From the NCBI RefSeq assembly GCF_958295425.1, contig NC_081145.1:14847443-14911442 (forward strand): a DNA stretch of 64,000 nt, written 5' to 3'. Position numbers and translations under genes: made by a program. The notes below the pieces were generated by a model. The model was not told where the DNA came from. It worked only from the letters and a program-made list of their open reading frames with translations, and made no database searches. The first letter of the stretch is position 1, and every line of letters starts with the position of its first letter. Below are positions 36,301-51,000 of this stretch, in pieces. Origin of the DNA: Solea solea (Eukaryota > Chordata > Actinopteri > Pleuronectiformes > Soleidae).

Positions 36301-39300
36301 AAAGGAGAAGAAGACAGATAGTAAGTGTGCAGCAGACAGTCGAGCTGGAAGTCAAACTGAGGACTTACCCGTGTTGTCACTTGAAAACTGTTCACCAAGA
36401 CCCCAGATTGTCTTTTAAATTAAAAAGTACATACTCTGTCATGTTTCTATGTTAACGTTCGTCCACCTTGTACCTATACCACATATGTTGTTAGGGCCAG
36501 TACAACCTGGACATTTTCCTTAGTCCTATTAGTCAGATATTTAAAGACATAATATGTAACATTTCTGGATTAGGTGCATTTTTGTTGAGTGGTGTACTTA
36601 CATTTGCCAAACACTACACTACACATGTGTATGTCTATTTAAGGTAACAGACCATTTCATTTTGGTCCCACTTTAATGATGTCATCCACTACTCTCTGCG
36701 ATAACTTATTGTGTGTAATTGTCACTAATACGTGACAACTACTTATTGCTTTTTGCTGCACGTTCCGCTGCTGAAGCTCAAGAGAGCAAATGATTCAAAA
36801 AGACAGCAATTCCCATAAAACACGCTGCTCTAACCTAGGTATCTTCTTATTATTTGAATTGAGAGACCCCTAGTGGCAGACATTGCGTACTGCAGGAAAA
36901 CAGACGTGTTTCAAACAATATCTGTCTGTGTGTGATTGTTGTACAGTAGAAGCTATAAGTGCACTCAGTCACTCATCTTCTACCACTTTATGCTCCACAT
37001 GAGGGTCACTGACATAGGGTGGAAGGCGGGATAAGCAAGTTGACTGTTTTTCGACAATACAATCTGCACGTATGCCATGATCACTCATCTAAAGTCATTC
37101 CAGAATTCAGTTGTCACACATTTCAGATGATCTTTTGGATCAGAGGACAGTTGAAGTAATAAAGACATTAATGAAACCATGATTTACAGGTTTTAATAAT
37201 GGTGCAGATACAGTCTGTAGACCCTGGGCTTCACACCCAACACTTGTCATAGGTTATCATCCCCATATCAGCCCGCTGCGCCGTCCACAGCTGCCGCAGC
37301 AGCATATGCTGTTGATCTCCGTCTGCCTCACTGAGAGGTATGAGGCACTGCAGGAATGACAGATGGTTCATATGGGTCAACCTGCCACTTTGACTGGAGG
37401 AGAGTGGAGTAAGAGGGGATAAAGAGAAGGATGGATGGACAAATGGAGCAGCCAAGCGTCGTCCGGGCTTTCATTCACAAAGCCGCCAGCTGCAGATCAC
37501 AAGGAAATGGCTCCATTCGACGGATGTCATACCTGTATCTGTCCATGTTGGACAGTAGTACGGGATTAACCTTGGGCCGTGTTGCATGGCAACAGCCGCA
37601 GTTGCTTGCCGATTCCAATGCTGGGTGGAATCTAGCACATAAAGATAATATTAGATTTGCCAACACCAACCTGGATTGATTACATTACTCAACGTAGCGC
37701 TCAGACGTCCCCAGTGGAAAGAAGTTATCGCACCACTTTTCATTCTCCACAGCACATTAATATAGCAGCATGTCATAAGGCACATAATCAAACCCCAGGG
37801 TTGGGAATGCTCAAGGTTGAAGCAAGATGGAATAATTAGAAAAATCTAGACGGCTCAATTTGAATCTGAAGAACCTTGTCAGACTCCAGCAACAAATCTT
37901 TGCAGCAGCAATATTTCATGGGGATTTAGAACCAGAGCCATACCATACCTGCTCTCTGTTGATGCGTGTGTGAAAAGAGGACCCCCCCCCACACACACAC
38001 ACACACTCTATTTCAAACACACAGAGGAACAGTCCTCTCCATCAAATTGGCTCTCTTGCCTGGCACCATGTGCGACACAATAGATGACATTTGAGTGCCG
38101 GGTTTGAGGGTTTGTTAATATTCACAGACATGCAAAGTGCGAGATTGCTTTTTAGGCTGAGAGCGAGAGAGATCAAGTGTCCTGGTGAAAACCCATTTAT
38201 CAGGGACAGCTTGTCTGCAGCTCTGCACATGGAGCCCCATCCATCTCCATTTGCTGAGTATCTGTGGCCCATTTCTCTGGCAAAGACCGGCTCTGAATCT
38301 CTTCAGAGCTGGATGCAACCATGGTGTAGGAGGCTATAGTTGTTGTCATAATAGCTGGTCATGAAAGACTTTTAACCTGATGGGATATAAGAATGTGGTC
38401 AGATATACTGGTACCATAACTGATTACCCCTTTTCACTTGACCCCTTCATTTAGTGCAGGAAAGTGTTTGCTAATTTCCCATGTGTGAGACCAGTAAAGA
38501 TTAATTGCGATGAGACATGGAAGCGCTGAAACGTGCCATTGATTATCTATGATAATTTGACTTTATTCAGCATAAATATTGCTTAGCTGGTTCTCCTCTC
38601 TAAGGGCTTCTTTTACTTTATTGGCTGTGATAACAAACGAGTGCCGCAGGAGAGGCGTCTGGAAGAAATTTAACTGGTGTTTGTCTCAATTGTCATGTGA
38701 TCCAAGAGGACGGTGCGCGTGTGTGTTCCAAAGAAACGGAAGCTGTCGAGTGAAAAATGTGCATATTCCAATGCAGGAAATGTCTCTTTGACTTTACAAA
38801 GTAAGTTAAGGTGCAATAGTATCCTTGAACAGCCTGAATGAGATGGAGTCTTCCACACCTTTGCTGTTCAGTAGCCTGCAGGCTCACGGTTGTGGTCCAT
38901 TTTCCCCCCTGCCCAAACCTGCTGAGTACAGCAGATTGTCGTGAATTGGCTGAAGTTTACACCAGTGAGTGGAACCACAGAGCTACATAGTTATCACTAC
39001 AGAGAGAAAACCTGAGAAGAGAGAGAGAGAGAGAGAGAGAGACAGAAAACCTGAGTCAAGTAAAGTGGTTTTAAAATTCTGCAGGATTTGTATCTGACTT
39101 AGCCTTTTATCCCATCAAAGAACATATTGTACATTCAGTTGAAAACACATTTCTTACTGAAATCCATGCGATGTCTGATACTGGGAATAGAACATAGCAT
39201 CTTAAACTGATCATTAAATGAAAATGAAACATATTAAGGACATTTTCTTCAGACACGCACCTCCTGGGTGTGTTGTCACAAGTGGATGCAACTTGGCGTT

Positions 39301-41976
39301 TTCAGCCAATGAGGCGGGCCGTGACATCAGAGTTTCCCCACCCCACTAAGAAACCATAATTGTTCCAACCGTCAGTGGTGATGTAAAACGCAACACCTTT
39401 AATGTGCTGTAGTTTTTTTTTTATCGAAACCGAGACGTAAATCAAAAGTTCCACTCAATTATTTAGAGGTCTAGCACGGCAGCACGAGTCATTCAGAGAG
39501 ACATTATTTTATGTTTTCCGTTGCGAGACGATTTCAGTTAGAGGTCAGTGTTTGTAGTTGTTTACTCGCATGACTGTTACAATCAATACCCCTGACAAGT
39601 CTTTCGGACTTATTACTTCTGAATAAAATATCACCCTGTTTCCGGCTCACCCTTTCACAAACAACAAAAAACAAGCGCACCACGCCTCTGAATTAATTTC
39701 CTTTTAACTTGGACCTAATGGGTTTACATTGTACTCTGTCCTCTTTCAATTACAGGAGACACTATAATGAAAGAGATGCTCTGCGGTGATAGGCACCCCA
39801 CTTCAGTGAGTTACTTATCTGGGGCTGGAGCCAGAACGGTGTCCCGTCTGCAGTGTGTGAATGGGGCCCCAACAAAGCGAGCAGATACACTTTCGTCTGT
39901 GCCAGTCACTCCGCCTGATTTCTGGTCATTCTGCCGCAGGCGGGAAGCTGGTGTCATGTATAGCATGCCATCACTTCCATCTCAGGCCACTATTGATCTA
40001 ATCCCTCGCTCTGCTGTGCTGTTGGCTAAATTTCGATCTTCCTTCAGTGCGTTTCCGCTGTAGCGGCCTGTTGATGTCTTTATGAACCTGTCCACAGCAT
40101 ATGTATGTGTGGGTGTGGGGGATTGGTTGTGTGCGCATTAACCCGTGAGGTATTGCCTATTGAATTCTAACCAGCTCTTTTCCTCCTTGACTTCCTTCTC
40201 CACCGAAGCGGCCTCACTTTCCTCATAAATACTTCAGGTTTAAAGTGATTTCCACCAAATTTCCTGAGCTTGGAGTAATCCATCACTGCCATTAACTCTG
40301 CTTCTGGACAGGTTTTTTTTTTTTTTTTTCTTACACTTTTATTAAATGAACACATTTTCTAAATGTATTGTGATTCCACACAGTATGAGTCAAATAACGC
40401 GTTTCAGTGTCGAAGGTAAGTATAGTGTCTCTTGGAGTGTGTCCACAGCTCATTCCATCTTTTAAATAATGGTCCACAAATGTGTGGGAACTGCGTGTTA
40501 GGCGTACCATTAGGTAACTGTTTCTTTTCCTTGGCTCCCCTACACAGGCAGATGGGGTTTGACTTTGCTCCTTGGGAATAAATCAATGCTGGGAGGAAAG
40601 TCTCTATGGTAACTGCTAATGATACCTTTACCCTCCACTGCCTCTTTGCCACCCCAGGTGTTGAGCTCCCTAATCTGTTGGTATTGGCTGGTACAGAGGA
40701 CTGAATGCACCAGTTAGCCTCTGGGAGAGCATCGACACAGCATGGCAGCGCTCCAGCCTCTCTGCTGACCTTGATGAAAGATGGAAAGGTCCAGCTACTC
40801 CCGCAGAATGACACCACTCAGCAGAATCACCACTCTCTTCTTTCACCTCGGAGGATAACTCAAGTTTATTACATTTTATTACATTGAGATTAAGTTATTT
40901 TCATTTGGCAGAAATTGAAGATAAAACATTTATACATACATTTTTATAAGTGTACATTCACCTGACTGTTTTATTATATCCTCAGAATAAGGTTTTATTT
41001 TATGTTTTACTATAGCCCACAATGGACAAACAAAATACCTTTTGAGATTTGATTCTAACTGAAAGCTATGAGTGTTCTCCAGCACAGGTGGGATAGGTAA
41101 GGAAGGGGGTTCTGATTTGGCCATCACAGCGTCCAAATCTTAACCCCATTGAGGATATTTGAGATGTCCTGAACACATTTGTCCAACTCTCCCATCCTCA
41201 ATACAAGATCCTGCCAAAAAAAACAAACAGTGCAACTAATTGAAATAAGTGTGACATTGCCTCAAAACAATGCCACGGCAAATGTGCACAGTAATAAAGT
41301 GCCTTTTTTTTTAGGACTGGCAGTCTAGTTTTGCCATGATTTCTGCTGAAAATGGTTCTCATTAAATGTTTGATTGTGCTATCCAACTGAAACCAGTCAA
41401 GAGACTCTTAGACAAGTTATAAACAAGAAAAACTTTTTTTTTTAGAAATAAATGTTAATGGAATTCTCACATTTTGTCATAAGTATAGTCGATCACAGAT
41501 CTGCTCCATCCCCTGATTATTCATTCATGTGGCTCCGCAACTACACCAAATAATAATAAGAATAACAAATAGAGCATTGAAAAATAATAGGCTCCTTGCA
41601 CTGGACAGTGTTTAGGGCCTTATAACAAGGCGGAAACATTATTAAACTCAATCAGCATCGTCCCCTGTTCTATCTTTTTTCATTCCTCTTCCTCCAACTC
41701 TCCATCCTTCCTCTCCTTGGCTCCAGTGTTGGATGTTGGACGAGTTCCAGTGCCTTTGAACCGACTGCACTCTACTCTTCTTTCAGCGTTTGTCACCTTC
41801 ATGCTGAGCCTGAGCAAGAGGAGAGAGTCGTATAAATTGCGTCCGCTCTTGTCATCTGACAAAGTTTGCCTGTAGCGTTCCTCCTTTGGGGGACAGATGA
41901 CAACGGATAGCTGCTATTTTCTAAGGAACATACTGCCTTTTCTCTGTGTTGCCTCAGAGAAAGCACCTTTACTCTC

Positions 41977-42019
<43 letters not shown>

Positions 42020-45000
42020 CCTGGTTTCCATGACTTCAGAGGACATTACAGTGACTTACAACATGTCTTCACCTTAAAATCATTTAATCATTTACATTTT
42101 GAGGACTTGCTTTGTGTCCCCATAATAAGACTGTAAACAACTGTAGGTCCCCACAACATGAGTAACACTCCATATCTCTCTCACACACACACACCGTTTT
42201 TTGCATCTGGAAAGTTGTCATTATTTATTGACCATAAATCCCCAGGAGTCATTGGCAGTCACCGTTTCTGATAAGTGGAATTTGCTGCAGAGAGTAGGAA
42301 TGGATTTAAGGCAGGTTTGGCACTTTCATTTTAAGGCACATTGCACCTGGACAAAGAGCAAGCACACTGGGACACGGGCACACTCCAAACTAATGGAATA
42401 TATATTGCAATGTGGAGAGAGATGTATAGGTATTGGCTGCTTAACCACTATCAGGAAGGACAGAATGAATAAGGCACCAAGTCATTGCTTCACTCTCACG
42501 GTCTCTAAACAACCAGCCCTACACGAGAGTTGCCGTAAATCAGTGAAGGTATTGTCACACGGCATTCTTCTCATTAAAGGGACGTGACTGAATCCCAGTG
42601 TCTTGCAGTAACTAGTCACTCCAGTAAAAAAAATAAAAATAAAAAATTCAGGTTCAAACATGAGGAAAGCAACTGTCAGCTACAATGTTGGCTTTCAACC
42701 AGGCAGTCAGCTAACCAGTTCCAAACAAAGACTTGTCCTGTCACCCAGTCCAGCAGCAGCAAGGAGAATCAAGCAAGTGACACTCCAATTCCTTAACACT
42801 TCATTGACTTTAAGAATATGTGGGGGGGGGATATTGTTTAATCTTTTGGCGCCATATACAGTGTATTATTATGTCCTGATGATTTTCTTTCATGCTTGAA
42901 CGTGGATTAAAACACATGTCATGTAATCTGCATCCAAAAATAGGCACAAACAAAAGGAACGGCTTGTTGTAGTCGATTACACAACCTGGTGGTGATATTG
43001 TAAGGAGAGAGCTGCTGTGTTCAAATGACAGTTAAAGGCAAATAAAGGCATGAGTCATTAGTTTTGAAATGAGATGAGGGAAGGGTAAAAATCACATGCA
43101 CATAATTGCCCCATACATCTCAGCGCCAGGATAATGGGTATCTATGTGTTAAAGTTACGTGTCATTTGTATCACGTTTGCTCCACATTTGTGTCATTTGC
43201 GTGCAGAATAATTGCCCTCTGCTGTAAAAAAGAATTTACAAGACCGCTGACTGAAAAGCGAGCCAAGTCAAGGTTGAATATGTCGTATACGATGTCTTGT
43301 GTTTTATTGATTTGCCCTTGTTGGCCGGCTGTCAGATGTGCTCTATGTAACAGCATTACATATTAAAGTAACACCACAACACGGCCTACCATTTATCTTC
43401 ATACCCACAGCTCTTCTAACCCCCCCCCCCCCCCCCCTCGCTTACCTCTTCCCAACACTCAGGTCGAACTGGCTGAAGCCATGCTGTGGGAGAAGAGCGG
43501 CGCTGTGGCAGGTGTGTTTGCTGTCAGCGGGCTTCAACTGTTTCCTGGTGGCTTGTGTCATCCTGGTGGTGCTGCTGCTGATGCTGGAGCTGCTCATAGA
43601 CACCAAGCTGTTGCAATGTGAGTTACAGTAACAAAGTAATGTCTCGTGAAACAATCAAAGAATGATACAGTTGTGGTTTTGGGAGTTTGTTCCACTCGTT
43701 TGCAGTTCTTGGCGATGGAGGAAAGTAGAACGCTCAGCACAGTTGTTTACTAATTATGACACAAAGGCACTGGGTCAGTGTACGGACACAAAGGAACACG
43801 TTCTCAAGACTCTTAATTAGCACAAGAGCTATTTTTTACAGCAGTAAAGTGGATTACATCTTTTTTTCACAATGTAAAAATGGATAAGAAAGTAACATTT
43901 AACTGCACTTGGTAATGCTTTTCTCACCCAAAATTTGAGAAAATGTCTCTCCTACATTCATTTGTCCCCCGACAACAACACAATCAAGTTAATGTGTGAA
44001 GTACAGCATCTGAGAATGAGGTCACAGTTCTCCAAAATATCAATAATTGACCCATTTGGCTTATTGTTGTTTTTTTTTACCTTTTAAAGGTTCAATGTGC
44101 AACAATTTTAGATGTGTTTATTGGCAGAAATTCAATATGCTTCGCATAAGTATGTTTGTGTCAGAGTCTAATCACAAAAATGTGTGTGTTTGCAGATCAC
44201 GATAAGCCGTTTACATGTACTTTAGTGAACACAGGTTTTGTCATCTTGTGCCATCATAGTTCAACAGCAGCCCGAATGTGCATTTTATGTTATGAAGGAA
44301 AGTTTACTATGCACTAAGAAGCACAACATCCTCTCCAGTGAACTGGGTTCCCTGATCTGCTATCAATACATCTACCACATATTCCTTTTAATTTCATAGT
44401 ATTAGCAGTCTGTGTATGTTATATTTACAGTGACTTGACTTTAAATAGTAACATGATTGTAAACACTATCTTGTTAACCCCGTCTATACATCTGCTGTAT
44501 AATGTGTTCGTATCACTGATCATCTTGAGACTGGGATCAGTCATGGGCCGGGGGAATATAACCCTCTCATTAGTATTCCTCAGCGAACACAAAACCTCCG
44601 GTGGTCGCAACACCGGTGTGACCCCATGTCACCCCAGCGCAGGCTCGGTGGAAACATCCTCATCTATCATATGTCTGAAGTCCAGGGGTTGTGACATGTG
44701 CGATGTCAGAGAGCTGAATGAAGAACAATGTCACTCCTACAGTATCTGAATGCTTTTGAGTCCTCGCCCGTTCCTCTGGGACAAACTGAGACTGTGAAGG
44801 GAGATTAGTGGACAAAGAAATTGGGCAATGCAGAGTTGGCCGGTGCATGAGTGTGGGGACGATGGGAGGAAGATGAATGGACTGATGGACAGATCAGTGA
44901 ACATGGCAAACAAAGACAGATGGCAGGGAGAGGTGGTGTGTGACGAGAAATGTACTCATCTGACAGCCAAGTGCTGTTTGAGGCTGCTAACAATTAGCTT

Positions 45001-48000
45001 GAGGAATAGACGGGAAGATTCAGATACATGTAGTATTTGACAAATTCATACTTTTAGTGATGTCGCTTCATGCCTGTTATATATTTTTCCAACACTATGC
45101 ACAGCAGGGATTTATGAGTAGGTATTTTGAATAATGATCATATCCTACACAGAATTAACTATTACCCTTGGTAAACTGCTGTGCGAATGATACACAACTC
45201 CTTATATGGACATCCTCACAGGTCACACTTTCAGGCTTTACAAAATGCGTTTTTCATCGTCTTATGTGTTGTTGAGTAAAAGTTATGATCCTTTCTTTTT
45301 ATTTTAAACTGGGAGCAGTGTTAATTGTGCATAAGTCACAAATTAGACCATTTTTATTTTGTTTTTATTCATAAAAATGAGCCAAGTGAACTTTAAACTG
45401 AGCAGTATTTCAAAATTTCACAAATTAAATCCCATTTTTAAGAAAAAAAATTTAATTTTTGTTTAAATGTGTTCACAAAGTTATTAAAAATGAAATACAA
45501 TAATCAGATTGCCTATAGGTTGTGGTGAAAAGAAGGATATTAGACACTCTATATTGTCTAATAGTTTTAACAGTAACCTTTTTGTCACATTTTGGACGAC
45601 ATACTAACCTATGAATATTTTGTCACATTTTGGACGACATACTAACCTATGACTTTTTTGTCACATTTTGGACCACATACTAAACTATGCCTTTTTTTGT
45701 CAAGTTTTTAACCACATACTAAACTAAAACTTTTTATGTCAAGTTTTTAACCACATACTAAACTATGACTTTTTTGTCACATTTTAAAGAACTGCACTCA
45801 GTATGGAATTTGAACCCACAATCCTCAGTTTATAAGGCCAGAGCCTTATCCATTCGGCCACTAGGCCAATCTTTGTCAGTTTGTCAACATAATAGCCTTT
45901 GACTTTGACGACATACTAACCTATGACTTTTTCGTCACATTTCAGATGACATAATAACCTATGACTTTTTTGTCACATTTTGGACGACATACTAACCATT
46001 GACTTTTTTGTCACATTTTGGACGACTTTTTTGTCACATTTCGGACGACATACTAACCATTGACTTTTTTGTCACATTTCAGACGACATACTAACCTATG
46101 ACTTTTTTGTCACATTTCGGACGACAAACTAACCTATGACTTTTTTGTCACATTTCGGACGACATACTAACCTATGACTTTTTTGTCACATTTCGGACGA
46201 CATACTAACCTATGACTTTTTTGTCACATTTCAAACGACATACTAACCTATGACTTTTTTGTCACATTTCGGACGACATACTAACCTATGACTTTTTTGT
46301 CACATTTTGGACGACATACTAACCATTGACTTTTTTGTCACATTTTGGACGACATACTAACCATTGACTATTTTGTCACATTTTCGACGACATACTAACC
46401 ATTGACTTTTTTGTCATATTTTGGATGACATCCTAACCATTGACTTTTTTGTCACATTTCGGACGACATACTAACCATTGACTTTTTTGTCATATTTTGG
46501 ATGACATCCTAACCATTGACTTTTTTGTCACATTTCGGACGACATACTAACCATTGACTTTTTTGTCCCATTTCGGACGACATACTAACCATTGACTTTT
46601 TTTGTCACATTTCGGACGACATACTAACCTATGACTTTTTTGTCACATTTCGGACGACATACTAAGCTATGACTTTTTTGTCACATTTCGGACGACATAC
46701 TAAGCTATGACTTTATTGTCACATTTCGGACGACATACTAACCTATGACTTTTTTGTCACATTTTGGACGACATACTAACCTATGACTTTTTCGTCACAT
46801 TTCGGACGACATACTAACCTATGACTTTTTTGTCACATTTTGGATGACTTACTAACCATTGACTTTTTTGTCACATTTCGGACGACATACTAACCTATGA
46901 CTTTTTTGTCACATTTCGGACGACATACTAAGCTATGACTTTATTGTCACATTTTGGACGACATACTAACCTATGACTTTTTTGTCACATTTTGGACGAC
47001 ATACTAACCTATGACTTTTTCGTCACATTTCGGACGACATACTAACCTATGACTTTTTTGTCACATTTTGGATGACTTACTAACCATTGACTTTTTTGTC
47101 ATATTTCGGACGACATACTAACCTATGACTTTTTTGTCACATTTCGGACGACATACTAACCACTGACTTTTTTGTCATATTTTGGATGACTTACTAACCA
47201 TTGACTTTTTTGTCACATTTTGGACGACATACTAACCTATGATTTTTTGTCATATTTTGGACGACATACTAACCATTGACTTTTTTGTCACATTTATGAC
47301 GACGTACTAACCTATGACTTATTTGTCACATTTCGGACGACATACTAACCTATGACTTTTTTGTCACATTTCGGACGACATACTAACCTATGACTTTCTT
47401 GTCACATTTTGGACGACATACTAACCATTGACTTTTTTGTCACATTTTGGACGACATACTAACCATTGACTTTTTTGTCACATTTTGGATGACATACTAA
47501 CCTATGACTTATTTGTCACATTTCGGACGACATACTAACCTATGACTTTTTTGTCACATTTCGGACGACATACTAACCATTGACTTTTTTGTCACATTTT
47601 GGACGACATACTAACCATTGACTTTTTTGTCACATTTTGGACGACATACTAACCTATGACTTATTTGTCACATTTCGGACGACATACTAACCTATGACTT
47701 TTTTGTCACATTTCGGACGACATACTAACCTATGACTTTTTTGTCACATTTTGGACGACATACTAACCATTGACTTTTTTGTCACATTTTGGACGACATA
47801 CTAACCGTTGACTTTTTTGTCACATTTTGGACGACATACTAACCATTGACTTTTTTGTCACATTTTGGACGACATACTAACCTATGACTTTTTTGTCACA
47901 TTTCGGACGACATACTAACCTATGACTTTTTTGTCACATTTCAAACGACATACTAACCTATGACTTTTTTGTCACATTTCGGACGACATACTAACCTATG

Positions 48001-51000
48001 ACTTTTTTGTCACATTTTGGACGACATACTAACCATTGACTTTTTTGTCACATTTCGGACGACATACTAACCTATGACTTTTTTGTCACATTTTGGACGA
48101 CATACTAACCATTGACTTTTTTGTCACATTTTCGACGACATACTAACCATTGACTTTTTTGTCATATTTTGGATGACATCCTAACCATTGACTTTTTTGT
48201 CACATTTCGGACGACATACTAACCATTGACTTTTTTGTCATATTTTGGATGACATCCTAACCATTGACTTTTTTGTCACATTTCGGACGACATACTAACC
48301 ATTGACTTTTTTGTCCCATTTCGGACGACATACTAACCATTGACTTTTTTGTCCCATTTTGGACGACATACTAACCTATGACTTTTTTGTCACATTTCGG
48401 ACGACATACTAACCTATGACTTTTTTGTCACATTTCGGACGACATACTAAGCTATGACTTTATTGTCACATTTCGGACGACATACTAACCTATGACTTTT
48501 TTGTCACATTTCGGACGACATACTAACCTATGACTTTTTCGTCACATTTCGGACGACATACTAACCTATGACTTTTTTGTCACATTTTGGATGACTTACT
48601 AACCATTGACTTTTTTGTCATATTTCGGACGACATACTAACCTATGACTTTTTTGTCACATTTCGGACGACATACTAACCATTGACTTTTTTGTCATATT
48701 TTGGATGACTTACTAACCATTGACTTTTTTGTCACATTTTGGACGACATACTAACCTATGATTTTTTGTCATATTTTGGACGACATACTAAAATATGACT
48801 TATTTGTCACATTTATGACGACGTACTAACCTATGACTTATTTGTCACATTTCGGACGACATACTAACCTATGACTTTTTTGTCACATTTCGGACGACAT
48901 ACTAACCATTGACTTTTTTGTCACATTTTGGACGACATACTAACCATTGACTTTTTTGTCACATTTTGGACGACATACTAACCTATGACTTTTTCGTCAC
49001 ATTTCGGATGACATAATAACCTATGACTTTTTTGTCACATTTTGGACGACATACTAACCATTGACTTTTTTGTCACATTTTGGACGACTTTTTTGTCACA
49101 TTTCGGACGACATACTAACCATTGACTTTTTTGTCACATTTCGGACGACATACTAACCTATGACTTTTTTGTCACATTTCGGACGACATACTAACCTATG
49201 ACTTTTTTGTCACATTTCGGACGACATACTAACCTATGACTTTTTTGTCACATTTCAAACGACATACTAACCTATGACTTTTTTGTCACATTTCGGACGA
49301 CATACTAACCTATGACTTTTTTGTCACATTTTGGACGACATACTAACCTATGATTTTTTGTCATATTTTGGACGACATACTAACCATTGACTTTTTTGTC
49401 ACATTTATGACGACGTACTAACCTATGACTTATTTGTCACATTTCGGACGACATACTAACCTATGACTTTTTTGTCACATTTCGGACGACATACTAACCT
49501 ATGACTTTCTTGTCACATTTTGGACGACATACTAACCATTGACTTTTTTGTCACATTTTGGACGACATACTAACCATTGACTTTTTTGTCACATTTTGGA
49601 CGACATACTAACCATTGACTTTTTTGTCACATTTTGGACGACATACTAACCTATGACTTATTTGTCACATTTCGGACGACATACTAACCTATGACTTTTT
49701 TGTCACATTTCGGACGACATACTAACCTATGACTTTTTTGTCACATTTTGGACGACATACTAACCATTGACTTTTTTGTCACATTTTGGACGACATACTA
49801 ACCATTGACTTTTTTGTCACATTTTGGACGACATACTAACCTATGACTTATTTGTCACATTTCGGACGACATACTAACCTATGACTTTTTTGTCACATTT
49901 CGGACGACATACTAACCTATGACTTTTTTGTCACATTTTGGACGACATACTAACCTATGACTTTTTCGTCACATTTCGGATGACATACTAACCTATGACT
50001 GTTTTGTCACATTTTGGACAACATACTAACCATTGACTTTTTTGTCACATTTTGGACGACACGCTAAACTATGACTTTGTTGCCACATTTCGGACGACAT
50101 ACTAAACAATGACTTTTTTGTCACATTTTGGACGACATACTAACCTATGACTTTTTTGTCACATTTTGGACGACATACTAACCATTGACTTTTTTGTCAC
50201 ATTTCGGACGACATACTAACCTATGACTTTTTTGTCACATTTTGGACGACATACTAACCATTGACTTTTTTGTCACATTTTGGACGACATACTAACCAAT
50301 GACTTTTTTGTCACATTTTGGACGACATACTAACCTATGACTTTTTTGCCACATTTCGGGCGACATACTAACCATTGACTTTTTTATCACATTTTGAACG
50401 ACATACTAACCATTGACTTATTTGTCACATTTCGGATGACTTACTAACCATTGACTTTTTTATCACATTTTGGACGACATACTAACCTATGACTTTTTTG
50501 TCACATTTTGGACGACATACTAACCTATGACTTTTTTGTCACATTTTGGACGACATACTAACCATTGACTTTTTTGTCATATTTCGGACGACATACTAAC
50601 CATTGACTTTTTTGTCATATTTTGGATGACTTACTAACCTATGACTTATTTGTCACATTTCGGACGACATACTAACCATTGACTTATTTGTCACATTTCG
50701 GACGACATACTAACCATTGACTTTTTTGTCACATTTTGGACGACTTTTTTGTAACATTTCGGACGACATACTAACCATTGACTTTTTTGTCACATTCGGA
50801 CGACATACTAACCTATGACTTTTTTGTCACATTTCGGACGACAAACTAACCTATGACTTTTTTGTCACATTTCGGACGACATACTAACCTATGACTTTTT
50901 TGTCACATTTCGGACGACATACTAACCTATGACTTTTTTGTCACATTTCAAACGACATACTAACCTATGACTTTTTTGTCACATTTCGGACGACATACTA

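Larger units (their letters stand above)
33238..43462 (+). other. tmem266: tmem266 intron upstream of the S1 exon
   Basis: 10.2 kb without a recognised exon. Contains two short copies of the CCATTTTCTACCGC repeat, a Tc1/mariner remnant, GA and CA microsatellites, an AT-rich repeat-like segment (36540-36900) and an 18-C run next to the acceptor. Confidence 0.5.

Noticed and set aside
45795..45868. A functional tRNA gene
   Set aside because: Acceptor and anticodon stems pair too poorly; only the internal promoter boxes and T arm are intact.
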